From: Verrucomicrobia subdivision 3 bacterium UBA693
Lineage (GTDB): Bacteria > Verrucomicrobiota > Verrucomicrobiia > Limisphaerales > UBA8199
Assembly (NCBI GenBank): GCA_002298785.1
Contig: DBMR01000116.1
Span: forward strand, 1-64,000
Direction of reading: 5' to 3'
Length of the DNA: 64,000 nucleotides
The position numbers were made by a program, and so were the translations under genes. Numbering within the stretch: the first letter of the stretch is position 1; each line of letters starts with the position of its first letter. Below are positions 25,135-33,749 of this stretch, in pieces. Under the pieces are notes generated by a model. That model made no database searches and was not told the DNA's origin. It saw only the letters and a list, made by a program, of their open reading frames with translations.

Positions 25135-26145
25135 TCACGGTGCGGCGTGGCCGGTTTTCCTTACCCAAAACACGCCCTCCTCCCGGGAGGTGGAAGTCCA
25201 TGCATTGGCGACTTGCAGGCCAAACCGACTGAGCACATCCCGGAGGGTTTCCAGCGTGTGGCGGTAGGAGAAAAACACCCGCAAATTCTCCCCGGAGCGG
25301 AAATCGATCCGTTCCGACCCCAGGGACACCATCCGGTCGCGCTTCAGATGAAACCGCGCCACTACCCGCAGCAAACCGAACCCCGATTCGTCACCCTCGA
25401 TTGTGAACTCCATCCTTCCGTCTGCTTCCGAAAATCCCAGATCCGAAAGGAACAACCAGAGCCATTCCCGCGTCAAGGCATTGTCATACAGGGGCAGTAT
25501 CTGTTGAACGCCCGCGGCATAATCGGGTCCCGGGGCCAGATTGGCGCTGAACAACAGGGTGTCCTCGGGGCGAAGCAGTGCGCCCAGCAAGGGCAGAATC
25601 TGATCCGGTTCAAAATTCGGAATCATTCCGAAAAAGGTGAACAGGCTAGATTCGTCAGCCGCTCTCCGGGGGTGCCAGTGATTGAAGGTTTCTGGTAAAT
25701 TGGTGGCTTCCGCGAGGTCGCAAACGAACAGGGAGATGTTCTCAAGCGGCAAACTTGGTGACACCGCGTCCCGGGCGACCATTACCATGGTGGGGCTGAC
25801 ATCCACGGCAACATAGCGCACGGAGCGTCCCGCCGCTTGCAGTTGACGCACGAATTGGCTGTCCTTTTGACCGCCGCCGCAGCCCAACCCGACGACGCAG
25901 ATTCGTGGCGCCAGGCACTGGGGCAGAACTGCCGCCAGGGCCTGATCGTATATCATCCAGACCTGCGGATCAACGCGCGCCGGCGAGCAGGCTTCGTGGA
26001 GTTCCAGCCATTTTTGGGTTTGGCGCTGGCTATCGTAGAGAAATTTATGATTGATCCGACGCGAGCGCAGGGACGCGATCAGGGTGCGGCGCACCGCATC
26101 GGGAAACTGGCTGGGATCAATAATAATCGTGGCTGGGGTGGCCAT
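25135..26145 (-). CDS. EgtD-like (Methyltransf_33) SAM-dependent methyltransferase
   Basis: 336 residues. The SAM-binding motif I is ICVVGLGCGGGQKD near residue 80, then YVAVDVSPTMV as motif II. FTFFGMIPNFEP near residue 170 matches the family segment in EgtD (which has a GS.IGN form), and the C-terminal region IDFRSGENLRVFFSYRHTLETL with ARFHLKRDRMVSL is the substrate-side lobe of histidine-specific methyltransferases. EgtD itself makes the trimethylated precursor of ergothioneine; no egtB/egtC is in the window, so this may act on a different amine or on a protein histidine. GGAG lies 7 nt before the ATG. It is the last gene of the HEAT-response regulator-Roadblock-like unit, 15 bp after the Roadblock-like gene. 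Confidence 0.65.
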   Translation of the reverse strand: MATPATIIIDPSQFPDAVRRTLIASLRSRRINHKFLYDSQRQTQKWLELHEACSPARVDPQVWMIYDQALAAVLPQCLAPRICVVGLGCGGGQKDSQFVRQLQAAGRSVRYVAVDVSPTMVMVARDAVSPSLPLENISLFVCDLAEATNLPETFNHWHPRRAADESSLFTFFGMIPNFEPDQILPLLGALLRPEDTLLFSANLAPGPDYAAGVQQILPLYDNALTREWLWLFLSDLGFSEADGRMEFTIEGDESGFGLLRVVARFHLKRDRMVSLGSERIDFRSGENLRVFFSYRHTLETLRDVLSRFGLQVANAWTSTSREEGVFWVRKTGHAAP

Positions 26146-26160
26146 GCCGGAGCTCCGGTG

Positions 26161-26511
26161 TCAGTCCGCGAGGTTCAGCGCCAGGAAGTCTGTCAGCAAG
26201 GATTCGGCCGAAACGCCGCCGCCTTCCTGGCGGGGTTGGATCACGCAGAGCGCGTGCTGATCCGGGCGCAGGGTTAGATAAATAGTCAGTTGATCAAAGC
26301 GCCACAGCAATCGGTGGGCTGTCAGTTGCCGGGCTGACAACTCGTCGGCGGTCGCCAGAATCTGGTGGAAAGCGCGGCCGACTTGTGCGCTTTGCAGTGA
26401 ATTTGAGATGCACGCGCTTTCCGTTTGGCGATCGGGAAGTTGAATCCCCCAGGCCAGCAAGCTCGAGGGCTTTACACGTTCGTCCAGAAACGTGCGGAGT
26501 GCTGGTTTCAA
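26161..26511 (-). CDS. Small Roadblock/LC7-like protein, TTG start
   Basis: 116 residues from a TTG at 26511 that overlaps the upstream stop (TTGA), a coupled arrangement. Starting further upstream would overlap the response regulator by 64 bp with low-complexity sequence. The body (LKPALRTFLDERVKPSSLLA, then ACISNSLQSAQVGRAFHQIL and RLLWRFDQLTIYLTLRPDQH) has the beta-alpha-beta pattern of the Roadblock/LC7 fold found with MglA-type GTPases and two-component proteins. The similarity is weak and structural only; the C-terminal part of the neighbouring response regulator looks like a second copy. No function can be stated beyond probable protein-protein contact. Confidence 0.5.
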   Translation of the reverse strand: MKPALRTFLDERVKPSSLLAWGIQLPDRQTESACISNSLQSAQVGRAFHQILATADELSARQLTAHRLLWRFDQLTIYLTLRPDQHALCVIQPRQEGGGVSAESLLTDFLALNLAD

Positions 26512-27557
26512 CCCGGGCCCCCTTCCCGTTGACTGCGCACCAGCAGGCGCACGTGCGGCTGAATCAAGCACGTGACCCGGCCCTCCTCCGCTTCGATTTC
26601 AAGGCGATCAAACCGCCCTGCGGGGAGCAGGGAGAGGAGTTGCTCGACCTGGCGCTCGATCGCCGCCAACAGCTTGAGCCGCGGTTCCACAGAGCAATCG
26701 CGGGAGTGGAGCACCTCGCCAGATCCCGAGCAAAGCAGCATTTCCACAATTCGCGTTGGCGGTTTATCGACAGACTCTCCAGAAGTCAGCGGTAATGGAG
26801 GCAAGTTATCGACCGCCGCCTGGAAATTGCCACCAAAAAAGCTGGTGCCCTCATCCTTCAGCCGGGCGGCTTCCATGAGTAAAAACTCGTAATGGCCCGA
26901 AATCGTGCGGCGGGGCGGTTCGTGGTAGGTCAGCAAGTTGAATTCGCCGCCGAGTAAACCGAGCAGGCCATAGAGCGCTACTTCCCCCACCATGTCGCCG
27001 GACTCGGCGTGGACGATGGCACCTTCAAAGATGTAAATCCTGCCTCGAGCGCCCTCGGTGAAAACCTCCAGGATCGAGTCCTTTCGATTGAGGCATTCCA
27101 TTTGCAGCACTTCCTGCAAGCCGACCCGCCGCATCATACCCTGAAAACCGGTGGGAGCCGCCGCCATCAGGAGGGCATTCAGAGCGCTGAACAAGGCCTC
27201 GTATCCCGCCGTGCTCAGGGGCTTTTCCAGGAACAGGGTGACGCCATTTTCCTCAGCCGAGCGCCGATTTTCCGGGGTGGCCAATCCGGTGAGTACCGCA
27301 GTCTGCTGGCCCGGGTTGGTGCGGCGGAGCAGCTTTAGAAATTGGAAGCCGTCCATTACCGGCATGCCGATATCCACCACGACGAGATCGACGGCGCCGA
27401 GGCCCAGCCGTTCCAGCGCTTGTGCGTGGTTCGGGGCGGTGGAAATGCTCCAGGCGCCGCCGGCTTTGGCGGCCAAATACATCGACAATCCCTTCAGGAA
27501 GTCGGGATCGTCATCTACGAACAATACGCTTTTGCGTCTGGACTCGTTTCCCGGCAT
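26508..27557 (-). CDS. Response regulator with PATAN (DUF4388) and Roadblock-like domains
   Basis: 349 residues. The receiver domain (1-125) has the acidic pair D15/D16 (FVDDDPDF), phospho-acceptor D62 in VVVDIGMPVMDGF, T90 and K112 (LEKPLS). Residues ~135-255 are DUF4388/PATAN: GMMRRVGLQEVLQMECLNRK, GRIYIFEGAIVHAESGDMVG and EFNLLTYHEPPRRTI. The rest (RIVEMLLCSGSGEVLHSRDC, ERQVEQLLSLLPAGRFDRLE, GRVTCLIQPHVRLLVRSQRE) resembles a Roadblock/LC7 unit. PATAN domains are found in signalling proteins whose targets include polarity, motility and gene expression. No sensor kinase is in the window, so the partner is distant. It sits between the HEAT gene (52 bp upstream) and the Roadblock-like gene. 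Confidence 0.85.
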   Translation of the reverse strand: MPGNESRRKSVLFVDDDPDFLKGLSMYLAAKAGGAWSISTAPNHAQALERLGLGAVDLVVVDIGMPVMDGFQFLKLLRRTNPGQQTAVLTGLATPENRRSAEENGVTLFLEKPLSTAGYEALFSALNALLMAAAPTGFQGMMRRVGLQEVLQMECLNRKDSILEVFTEGARGRIYIFEGAIVHAESGDMVGEVALYGLLGLLGGEFNLLTYHEPPRRTISGHYEFLLMEAARLKDEGTSFFGGNFQAAVDNLPPLPLTSGESVDKPPTRIVEMLLCSGSGEVLHSRDCSVEPRLKLLAAIERQVEQLLSLLPAGRFDRLEIEAEEGRVTCLIQPHVRLLVRSQREGGPG

Positions 27558-27609
27558 GTTCTGGGTTAGCTTGCCTCTGCCGAGGCGAATTGTCTAATTC
27601 TGCTGTACA

Positions 27610-29076
27610 TCAGGCGCCTGGTGCCTCCAGTTTGTGCAGGGCCAATTCAACGGCCATGCGTACTCCGGCATCTTCGTCCGTCCGGGCGCGCATCAGAGCG
27701 GGACCGGCGCGGTCATCGCCGAACTCGGCCAGAGTTTCCGCCGCCGCCTGGCGCAAATCCCGGTCCGTATCGCACAGAAGGGATAGCAGCAAACCCACTG
27801 CCAGCTTGCGCCGCTTGTCCGGGGCGTTTGCGGTCGCGGCATCCGCATCCTCCAATTCCGGTGTCAGCGAGAAATCGGTCACGCCCAGGCTGTTCAGAAC
27901 TTGACCGATCAGTTGTCTAACCGCCGGATCTTTGTCCTTTAGACCATCCTTGAGCTTCTCGGCGGCCGCTCGAGCTTCCAGCGAGGTGCTCCAATTAGTA
28001 TCAATGCGGGATAAGGCGGCCGCGGCCAGACGTCGCACCCCGCTGGTGGAATCTTTCAGCGCCCAGACTAACCGCCCGATCGCCTGGCGTTCCCCCAGGC
28101 TCCCCAGGGCCACCGCCCCCGCCTCCCTCACATCGCTATCCGGATCACGTTCCAAAAGCCCTCCGAGACCATCCAGGGCGCGGGCATCCCGTAATCGGCC
28201 CAGGGCTTCGGCCGTTTGTTTGCGGACCTCCCATATCGGATCCTCCAGCAGGTGGTTAAGATGCTCGAAAGCGATCGGCGCTCGCAGTCGGCCCAGCGCT
28301 TCAACCGCCGTCGCGCGAACCTGGGGATGCGTGTGCTTCAACGCGGGCAGGATGTTGGTGGCCGCTTCGCCATCTTCGCGCCGACAGAGCGCGTCTATGG
28401 CAGCGATGGCGACTCCGGGATCGGGAGATTTCAGCGCTGCCAACAACGGCCGCAGCGCCTTGGGATGAGCGATCCTTCCCAGCGCCTCGACGGCGGCGAC
28501 GCGTGCGCCATAGGTCGCGGCGGACAAGCCCAACTCAATGGCCGGCAGGGCTTCCAAGCCGAAGGTCGCCGCCTGGGCAAATTGCCCGGTTGCCGCCAGT
28601 TGCCAAATTTCCTCGTCACGATTTGCGGCGCGCCAGCCAACTTGTTCCAGGACCTGCGCGGCCATGCCGCGAACTCCGGAATCGGGATGGCGCAGCAGCG
28701 GCGCCACGGCGCTGGGTGTTCGCGGGTGGGGGAATCGCCGGAGGCCGGGCAGGGCAGCCTTGATCACTTCCGGAGCGCGATCATTCAGGCAAAGCAGCAG
28801 AGGCTCCACCGCCGTGCCATGATCCGACTTGCTCAGCGCGGCGGCGGCCAGGCCGCGAATTTCCGCGTCGGTATCGTTCAAAGCCAGGGCCAGGCAATCA
28901 ATGGCCTGCGCTTGCGTTGCGCGCGCCAGTCGTTCCACCGCCCGGCGCCGCACCTCGTGCTTCCCGGACTTGAGTTGGCGGCGAATCAACCAGAGCATCT
29001 CGCGGAAAACAGTAGGACAATCCGGGCTGTTTGTCACGCCGAGAGATGCGGCGATCGGGGTCCGGGGCGGCAACAT
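27610..29076 (-). CDS. HEAT-repeat (PBS-lyase-like) scaffold protein
   Basis: 488 residues made almost entirely of ~31-residue helical pairs: VRRRAVERLARATQAQAIDC, IRGLAAAALSKSDHGTAVEP, VAAVEALGRIAHPKALRPLL, VRATAVEALGRLRAPIAFEH, VRKQTAEALGRLRDARALDG and VRRLAAAALSRIDTNWS, about a dozen copies. Such proteins act as scaffolds for protein-protein contacts and do not show catalytic residues here. There is a more variable segment at ~150-190 and another at ~400-440. The first ~26 residues lack HEAT character, so an ATG at 28998 is an alternative start. It leads the response regulator-Roadblock-like-methyltransferase unit. A role as a scaffold in that signalling set is inferred from position only. 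Confidence 0.8.
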   Translation of the reverse strand: MLPPRTPIAASLGVTNSPDCPTVFREMLWLIRRQLKSGKHEVRRRAVERLARATQAQAIDCLALALNDTDAEIRGLAAAALSKSDHGTAVEPLLLCLNDRAPEVIKAALPGLRRFPHPRTPSAVAPLLRHPDSGVRGMAAQVLEQVGWRAANRDEEIWQLAATGQFAQAATFGLEALPAIELGLSAATYGARVAAVEALGRIAHPKALRPLLAALKSPDPGVAIAAIDALCRREDGEAATNILPALKHTHPQVRATAVEALGRLRAPIAFEHLNHLLEDPIWEVRKQTAEALGRLRDARALDGLGGLLERDPDSDVREAGAVALGSLGERQAIGRLVWALKDSTSGVRRLAAAALSRIDTNWSTSLEARAAAEKLKDGLKDKDPAVRQLIGQVLNSLGVTDFSLTPELEDADAATANAPDKRRKLAVGLLLSLLCDTDRDLRQAAAETLAEFGDDRAGPALMRARTDEDAGVRMAVELALHKLEAPGA

Positions 29077-29408
29077 AAGTTACAAATCTGCCTGGCTCCC
29101 GGAAGCTGTCGGCGAACCTGGAATCGGGCAGTGTTAATTTGAGAAATGCTGGCCGATTCAGACCTTGGTGAATGAGACGGGCTGGACCGTGCAAATATTT
29201 TCAAAACTCTTCTCTTGACGCATCCCGCAAGCTAGGGAATTAGTTACGACTATTAAGCCCTTGTTCGTACTTTTTATGCCGTCGGCCGTTGGCAGTGCTT
29301 ACTGCTCGCTACCGGCACTTTTTGTACGGCACAGGAAACAACACTAAAAACGCGTCGGAATACTCCCTCCCAAAGTATCAGACCAAACTCATAACCGGAG
29401 CCCAAATA
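29077..29408. other. Divergent intergenic region ahead of the first LamG protein
   Basis: It separates the HEAT gene (minus) from the LamG protein (plus). TTGACG at 29215-29220 is a -35 candidate, but the matching -10 position (AATTAG, 29238-29243) is poor. If used it would leave a leader of about 160 nt. GGAG lies 8 nt before the ATG at 29409. An in-frame extension upstream has no domain. Confidence 0.4.
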
Positions 29409-32400
29409 ATGAAACGTAGCTCTCAACTCAAACTGGCGGCAGCCCTGGCCGTAAGCCTGGGTGCGACCTTAGCCCAGGCGCAAATTACCGACGGCCTGGT
29501 GGTCCATCTGCCCTTCGATAACGCCTATACCAATAGTCAGCCTACAGGCATCGACGGCACTGCGGTCGGCTCTCCCACTTTCGGGGCCGGCAAAATCGGC
29601 CAGGCGGTGGCCCTGACGACCCTCCGCGATGGTTCCGTCATCAATTACGTGACGCTCGGTTATCCGAGCCTGCTTAAGTTCGGTTCCGTGACTGACGGAA
29701 CCGCGGTGGATTTTTCCATCGCCTTTTGGTGCAACTACACGAACCAGATCGACGATCCGGCTTTCATTTCGAACAAGAACTGGGGTTCCAGCAATAACAA
29801 AGGGTGGGGCATCTTCACCCAGGGCAGCGGCGTTTCGCGCATTAATACCACCGACGACCGGGGGTCGTCGGGCAAACAGAGTACCACCGCCACCCCGGTG
29901 GTGCGGGATGGGACGTGGCACCACATGGTGGTGACCTGGGTACGCACGAACGCGGTGAACGTCTATGTTGATGGCACGTTGCGTACGACCAGTTCGCTGC
30001 TGAACACGACCGGCTCAATCGATACGGACGACCTGGGCTACGCCGTAAATATCGGCGAGGACGGCACCGGGACCTATACGGATGGCGGCAGCGCGGAAAT
30101 GGTCAATGTCCTGATGGATGATCTGGGGATTTGGCGCCGTGCGCTCAGCCCCGGCGAAGTGACGGCGATTTACAACGCGGGGCTGGGCGGGACCAACCTG
30201 GCCAATGTCCCCGCCATCGTGAATCCCTATTTGAACACCACGACGCCGTCCTCCGCTGCCACGGGCGTTCCGCCGAACCAGCCAACCATCACCGCCGTGC
30301 TCGTGGACGGACTCAACGCCGTGGGCGCGGGCACGATCAGCTTCAAGCTCAATGGGGCTGCTGTGCCGGTTAGCACCTCGAAGTCGGGACCCAACACCAC
30401 GGTGACCTACACCAGCACCGGCGTGTTGCCCGGCGGATTGAACACCGCGACGATTGTTTTCGGCAATAACGCCGCGCCGCAACGGTTCTTTACCAACACC
30501 TGGACCTTCACCGTGGCTTCTTACGTGACGCTCACGCCTGATCTCCGAGTTACAGCCGACCTTTCCAAGCCGGGATTTGTCTTCAATATCTTTGCGAACC
30601 AGGCCAACAAGGATAACAGCACCGCGAAAACCGAAGCCGCGTTGGCCGGGCAATTGGTGGACGCAGATGGCAATCCGCTGCCAAATCTCGCCGATCCGAC
30701 CGCGCAAGGCCCCGCCCTGGCTCCCGGCGTCGTTTCGAGTGCTTCCAACGCCCCGATTCGCTTTGAAATCGCCTCGACGATCAACCTGAACGCCGACTTC
30801 GGCGTCAGTACCGGCAATTTCCCTAACGACAACCTGATCCCGGGTTTACCAGCGACCGACACGGTTAACGATGGCGCGGCGGCGGAAATTCTGACTTACC
30901 TGGACCTGCCCGCCGGCCTCACGATCATGGGTGTTAACAGCGATGACGGCTTCCGCACACAAGTGGGCAAATCACCCCAGGACACTCTGCAGGCGATCAC
31001 CGCCGGGGAATTCAACGGCGCCCGGGGGATCGGCGACACCATTTTCTACATCTATGTCCAACAGGCGGGTGTCTATCCTTTCCGCACCACGTGGGAGAAT
31101 GGGACCAGCACCGCTGAACTGGAGTGGTACACCATTAAAACGGATAACACAAAAGTGCTGGTGAATGACACGGCCAACGGAGGCGTAGCCGCCTACCGCG
31201 CCCTCACCACTGCGACCTCGCCTTATGTCAAATATGTCTCGCCAGCGCCGGTTCAACGCCAGGTCAATCAGCCGAGCCGTGCTCTGACGGTAGTGCTGAA
31301 CGATGGTTCTACGGCGGTGGATACGACGGCCGTTACTTTGAAACTGGATGGCGTGACCCTGCCGGTGACCCCGGTCCGCTCCGGCAGTTTGGTGACGCTC
31401 ACCTACACTCCGAACAACTTCCAATCTCCCGAAGTTCAGCACCAGGCGGAGGTAATATTCAAGAATGTCGGCGGCACGGTCACCGTCGACAGTAAGTGGA
31501 CCTTCCTGAATCTAAAGAACGTGGTGCTGCCCGCCCCGGCAATCTTTGAGAATTTCGATTCCTACACCCCGGGTGAAATTCCCACTGGCTGGGCGGAAAC
31601 CAATTACACGGATACCGACCTCGCCGGGCTCGATCTGGGCAACCTCCACTCCGACAGCTTCAAAGGCTGGGTGGTGATGGGCCGTGATTCCCTGCTGGCG
31701 CTGAAGAGCCGCATTTTCAACGGCCCGGCGGCGGGACAACTCTCCAACGGCGTGCCGGTCACCAGCCTCGCTTCCGGAAACATGCTGTATGCCGAATCCG
31801 ATGTCCGCAACGGGCGCCAGGTGCAATTCCTCTACTCGAAAGCCTATAATCTCTCCGCGGTGCCCAACGTCGCGGTGGGTTTCGCCAGCCTTTACGAGCA
31901 AAACCAGAACAGCAGTGGTTCGGTTGAATACTCCGTGGATGGTGGCAAATCCTGGCTGCCGGTGGTCTATTACCTGGACTACGTTGACGGCGGTGGTGAC
32001 ATTCGGGTGAGCGCGGACACCACTGTGGACGCCGTGCAGACCTTCACCGCCCCGAACGGGGATGCCCCCACGTGGTCCGTAAATGGGGTGGCCAAGGGTG
32101 GCAATTACGGTGACGGCTTGGCGGCCCCCATCACGCAAGCCCTCGGTCGCTTTGTCGCCCCGCGCGCCAACGACGACAGTGTGGAAGGGAAGCGCTTCGA
32201 GGTGTATCGCCTGCCGCTGGCCGGTGGAAAATCGGATGTGCGGCTGCGGTTCGGCCAGTTGGGAAATGGCAGTTGGTACTTCGGAGTTGACGACCTCGGC
32301 TTCTACAACGTCGGCGCGCCGGTGGCCCCGCAAATCAGCCTCGCCAAAGGTGGAGCAAATGGCGCGGTCCTTTCCTGGATCGGTGCCGGAACCTTGCTCG

Positions 32401-32507
32401 AGTCCACCTCGGTAAACGGTCCCTGGACGGTCTCCGCCAGCCAGGTTAATCCGCAGACGCCGGTAATCGGTGCCGGAGCGAAATACTACCGCGTTGGGGG
32501 ACCGTAG
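29409..32507 (+). CDS. Exported LamG/PA14-like multi-domain protein
   Basis: 1032 residues. The signal peptide is MKRSSQLKLAAALAVSLG, ending near ALAQA-like TLAQAQ. Residues ~25-235 are a LamG/concanavalin A-type fold (ITDGLVVHLPFDNAYTNSQP, WCNYTNQIDDPAFI, WHHMVVTWVRTNAVNVYVDG and DDLGIWRRALSPGEV). After an Ig-like spacer comes a PA14-like region (~390-620) with TIMGVNSDDGFRTQVG, VYPFRTTWENG and AELEWYTIK, then more strands and a C-terminal ~55-residue tail (AVLSWIGAGTLLESTSVNGP, ending KYYRVGGP). The tail matches that of two other exported proteins in this window. I infer a surface or secreted glycan-binding or adhesive protein. GGAG lies ahead of the ATG. Confidence 0.75.
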   Translation: MKRSSQLKLAAALAVSLGATLAQAQITDGLVVHLPFDNAYTNSQPTGIDGTAVGSPTFGAGKIGQAVALTTLRDGSVINYVTLGYPSLLKFGSVTDGTAVDFSIAFWCNYTNQIDDPAFISNKNWGSSNNKGWGIFTQGSGVSRINTTDDRGSSGKQSTTATPVVRDGTWHHMVVTWVRTNAVNVYVDGTLRTTSSLLNTTGSIDTDDLGYAVNIGEDGTGTYTDGGSAEMVNVLMDDLGIWRRALSPGEVTAIYNAGLGGTNLANVPAIVNPYLNTTTPSSAATGVPPNQPTITAVLVDGLNAVGAGTISFKLNGAAVPVSTSKSGPNTTVTYTSTGVLPGGLNTATIVFGNNAAPQRFFTNTWTFTVASYVTLTPDLRVTADLSKPGFVFNIFANQANKDNSTAKTEAALAGQLVDADGNPLPNLADPTAQGPALAPGVVSSASNAPIRFEIASTINLNADFGVSTGNFPNDNLIPGLPATDTVNDGAAAEILTYLDLPAGLTIMGVNSDDGFRTQVGKSPQDTLQAITAGEFNGARGIGDTIFYIYVQQAGVYPFRTTWENGTSTAELEWYTIKTDNTKVLVNDTANGGVAAYRALTTATSPYVKYVSPAPVQRQVNQPSRALTVVLNDGSTAVDTTAVTLKLDGVTLPVTPVRSGSLVTLTYTPNNFQSPEVQHQAEVIFKNVGGTVTVDSKWTFLNLKNVVLPAPAIFENFDSYTPGEIPTGWAETNYTDTDLAGLDLGNLHSDSFKGWVVMGRDSLLALKSRIFNGPAAGQLSNGVPVTSLASGNMLYAESDVRNGRQVQFLYSKAYNLSAVPNVAVGFASLYEQNQNSSGSVEYSVDGGKSWLPVVYYLDYVDGGGDIRVSADTTVDAVQTFTAPNGDAPTWSVNGVAKGGNYGDGLAAPITQALGRFVAPRANDDSVEGKRFEVYRLPLAGGKSDVRLRFGQLGNGSWYFGVDDLGFYNVGAPVAPQISLAKGGANGAVLSWIGAGTLLESTSVNGPWTVSASQVNPQTPVIGAGAKYYRVGGP

Positions 32508-32521
32508 AACGGGCAGTTTCA

Positions 32522-32588
32522 TCCGACCGGGATGGCTTGACGATCTGTCCGATTTGCGGGCACGTTACGGTCAAGCATCCTGGTCGGT
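32522..32588. repeat. Imperfect 20-bp inverted repeat downstream of the LamG gene
   Basis: The arm TCCGACCGGGATGGCTTGAC (32522) pairs with the arm from 32568 to 32588 (starting CGGTCAAGCATCC) with one bulge and two mismatches, around a 25-nt centre. It begins 15 bp after the stop. There is no T-run next to it, so on its own it is not a rho-independent terminator. Confidence 0.65.
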
Positions 32589-32610
32589 AATTGTCACTGC
32601 TTAAGCATGG

Positions 32611-32658
32611 CCGGACTTTGCCGCCCGAGAATGGGTGCGAAGTCCGGTCGTTTGTTAA
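32611..32658 (+). terminator. Possible rho-independent terminator after the LamG gene
   Basis: CCGGACTTTGC (32611-32621) and GCGAAGTCCGG (32637-32647) form a stem with one mismatch around a 15-nt loop, followed by TCGTTTGTTAA. The T-rich run is broken, so the assignment is tentative. It falls just before the next gene's ATG. Confidence 0.45.
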
Positions 32659-32661
32659 TCG

Positions 32662-33630
32662 ATGCCAGCGCCGCACGAATTTATGCCAAACCAGTTCATT
32701 AAACTCCACCGATCAAAGCTAAAACCGGTTTCCCGTCTCTGCAGCTTTTGCGCTGCTGTCGGGCTGATGCTGTATGGCCTCGCCGCACCAGCGGTGGCCA
32801 CTGCGGCGGTCGAGCATGTGCTCGTTATCGGTTGCGATGGATTGGGAGCAGTAGGAATAACGGGGACCAACACCCCGGTCCTGCATCAGCTCATGCGGCA
32901 GGGGGCCTGGACGCTGCGAGCCCGCGCGGTGATGCCCACGTCCAGCAGCCCGAACTGGGCCTCCATGATTATGGGGGCCGGCCCGGAGCAACACGGCGTT
33001 ACCTCCAATGACTGGCAAACCAACAAATTCGAAATCGCGCCGCTGGTGACCGGCCAGGGAGGGATGTTTCCGACCATCTTCGGAATGCTACGCGAACAGC
33101 GGCCCCGGTCGATCATTGCCTGTGTCTATGACTGGGATGGGTTTGGACGGCTGCTCGAATCGCGAGCGCCGGACATCCTGGAGAATGTTCCCAACGCCGT
33201 CGCCACCGTCAGGCGGGCGCGGGAGGTCATCATCGGGCGCCGCCCGACTTTCACGTTTGTCCATCTCGACTCCGTGGACCACGCCGGCCACGCGTCCGGT
33301 TGGAAGTCGCCAGAATATTTCCTGGCGGTCGAGCAGGCGGACCGCCTGGTGGGGGACCTGCTGGCGGCGTTGTCCGAGGCCGACATTCGAGAAAAGACGG
33401 TGGTGCTCGTCACCGCGGATCACGGGGGAAAGGGCAAGAGCCACGGGGGACTCTCCATGGATGAACTCGAAATCCCGTGGATCCTCACGGGGCCGGGAGT
33501 GCGACAGGGTCATGCCATCACGAGTGAGGTGAACATCTACGACACCGCCGCCACCCTTGCCAAAATCTTCAAGCTCACTCCGCCCGCAGCGTGGATTGGC
33601 CGTCCGGTGACCGAGGCTTTTGGCCGGTAG
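32662..33630 (+). CDS. Exported alkaline phosphatase superfamily hydrolase
   Basis: 322 residues. A signal peptide with AVGLMLYGLAAPAVATAAVE precedes VLVIGCDGLGAVGITGTNTP, the first metal-binding aspartate, and MPTSSSPNWASMIMGAGPEQHG, which carries the nucleophile serine or threonine in the ATSS-like position. LDSVDHAGHASGWKS and VTADHGGKGKSHGG then supply the D-x-x-x-H and DHG metal ligands of the type I phosphodiesterase/nucleotide pyrophosphatase group. The catalytic set is complete, so the enzyme should be active on a phosphodiester or phosphate ester in the periplasm. The ATG at 32662 is used; one seven codons in (32683) gives a shorter leader. It follows the LamG gene and may respond to the same signal. 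Confidence 0.8.
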   Translation: MPAPHEFMPNQFIKLHRSKLKPVSRLCSFCAAVGLMLYGLAAPAVATAAVEHVLVIGCDGLGAVGITGTNTPVLHQLMRQGAWTLRARAVMPTSSSPNWASMIMGAGPEQHGVTSNDWQTNKFEIAPLVTGQGGMFPTIFGMLREQRPRSIIACVYDWDGFGRLLESRAPDILENVPNAVATVRRAREVIIGRRPTFTFVHLDSVDHAGHASGWKSPEYFLAVEQADRLVGDLLAALSEADIREKTVVLVTADHGGKGKSHGGLSMDELEIPWILTGPGVRQGHAITSEVNIYDTAATLAKIFKLTPPAAWIGRPVTEAFGR

Positions 33631-33749
33631 GTCGCCAACTGGCGCGGGCGTGTCGAGCCCGCCGCTGCTGGCTGGTGGAGCATTAGTGATTAAACTGCGG
33701 TATTGTAGCTAGACTGTTTTTTGGTTCGTGTTAGGTTACGCCACTCACT

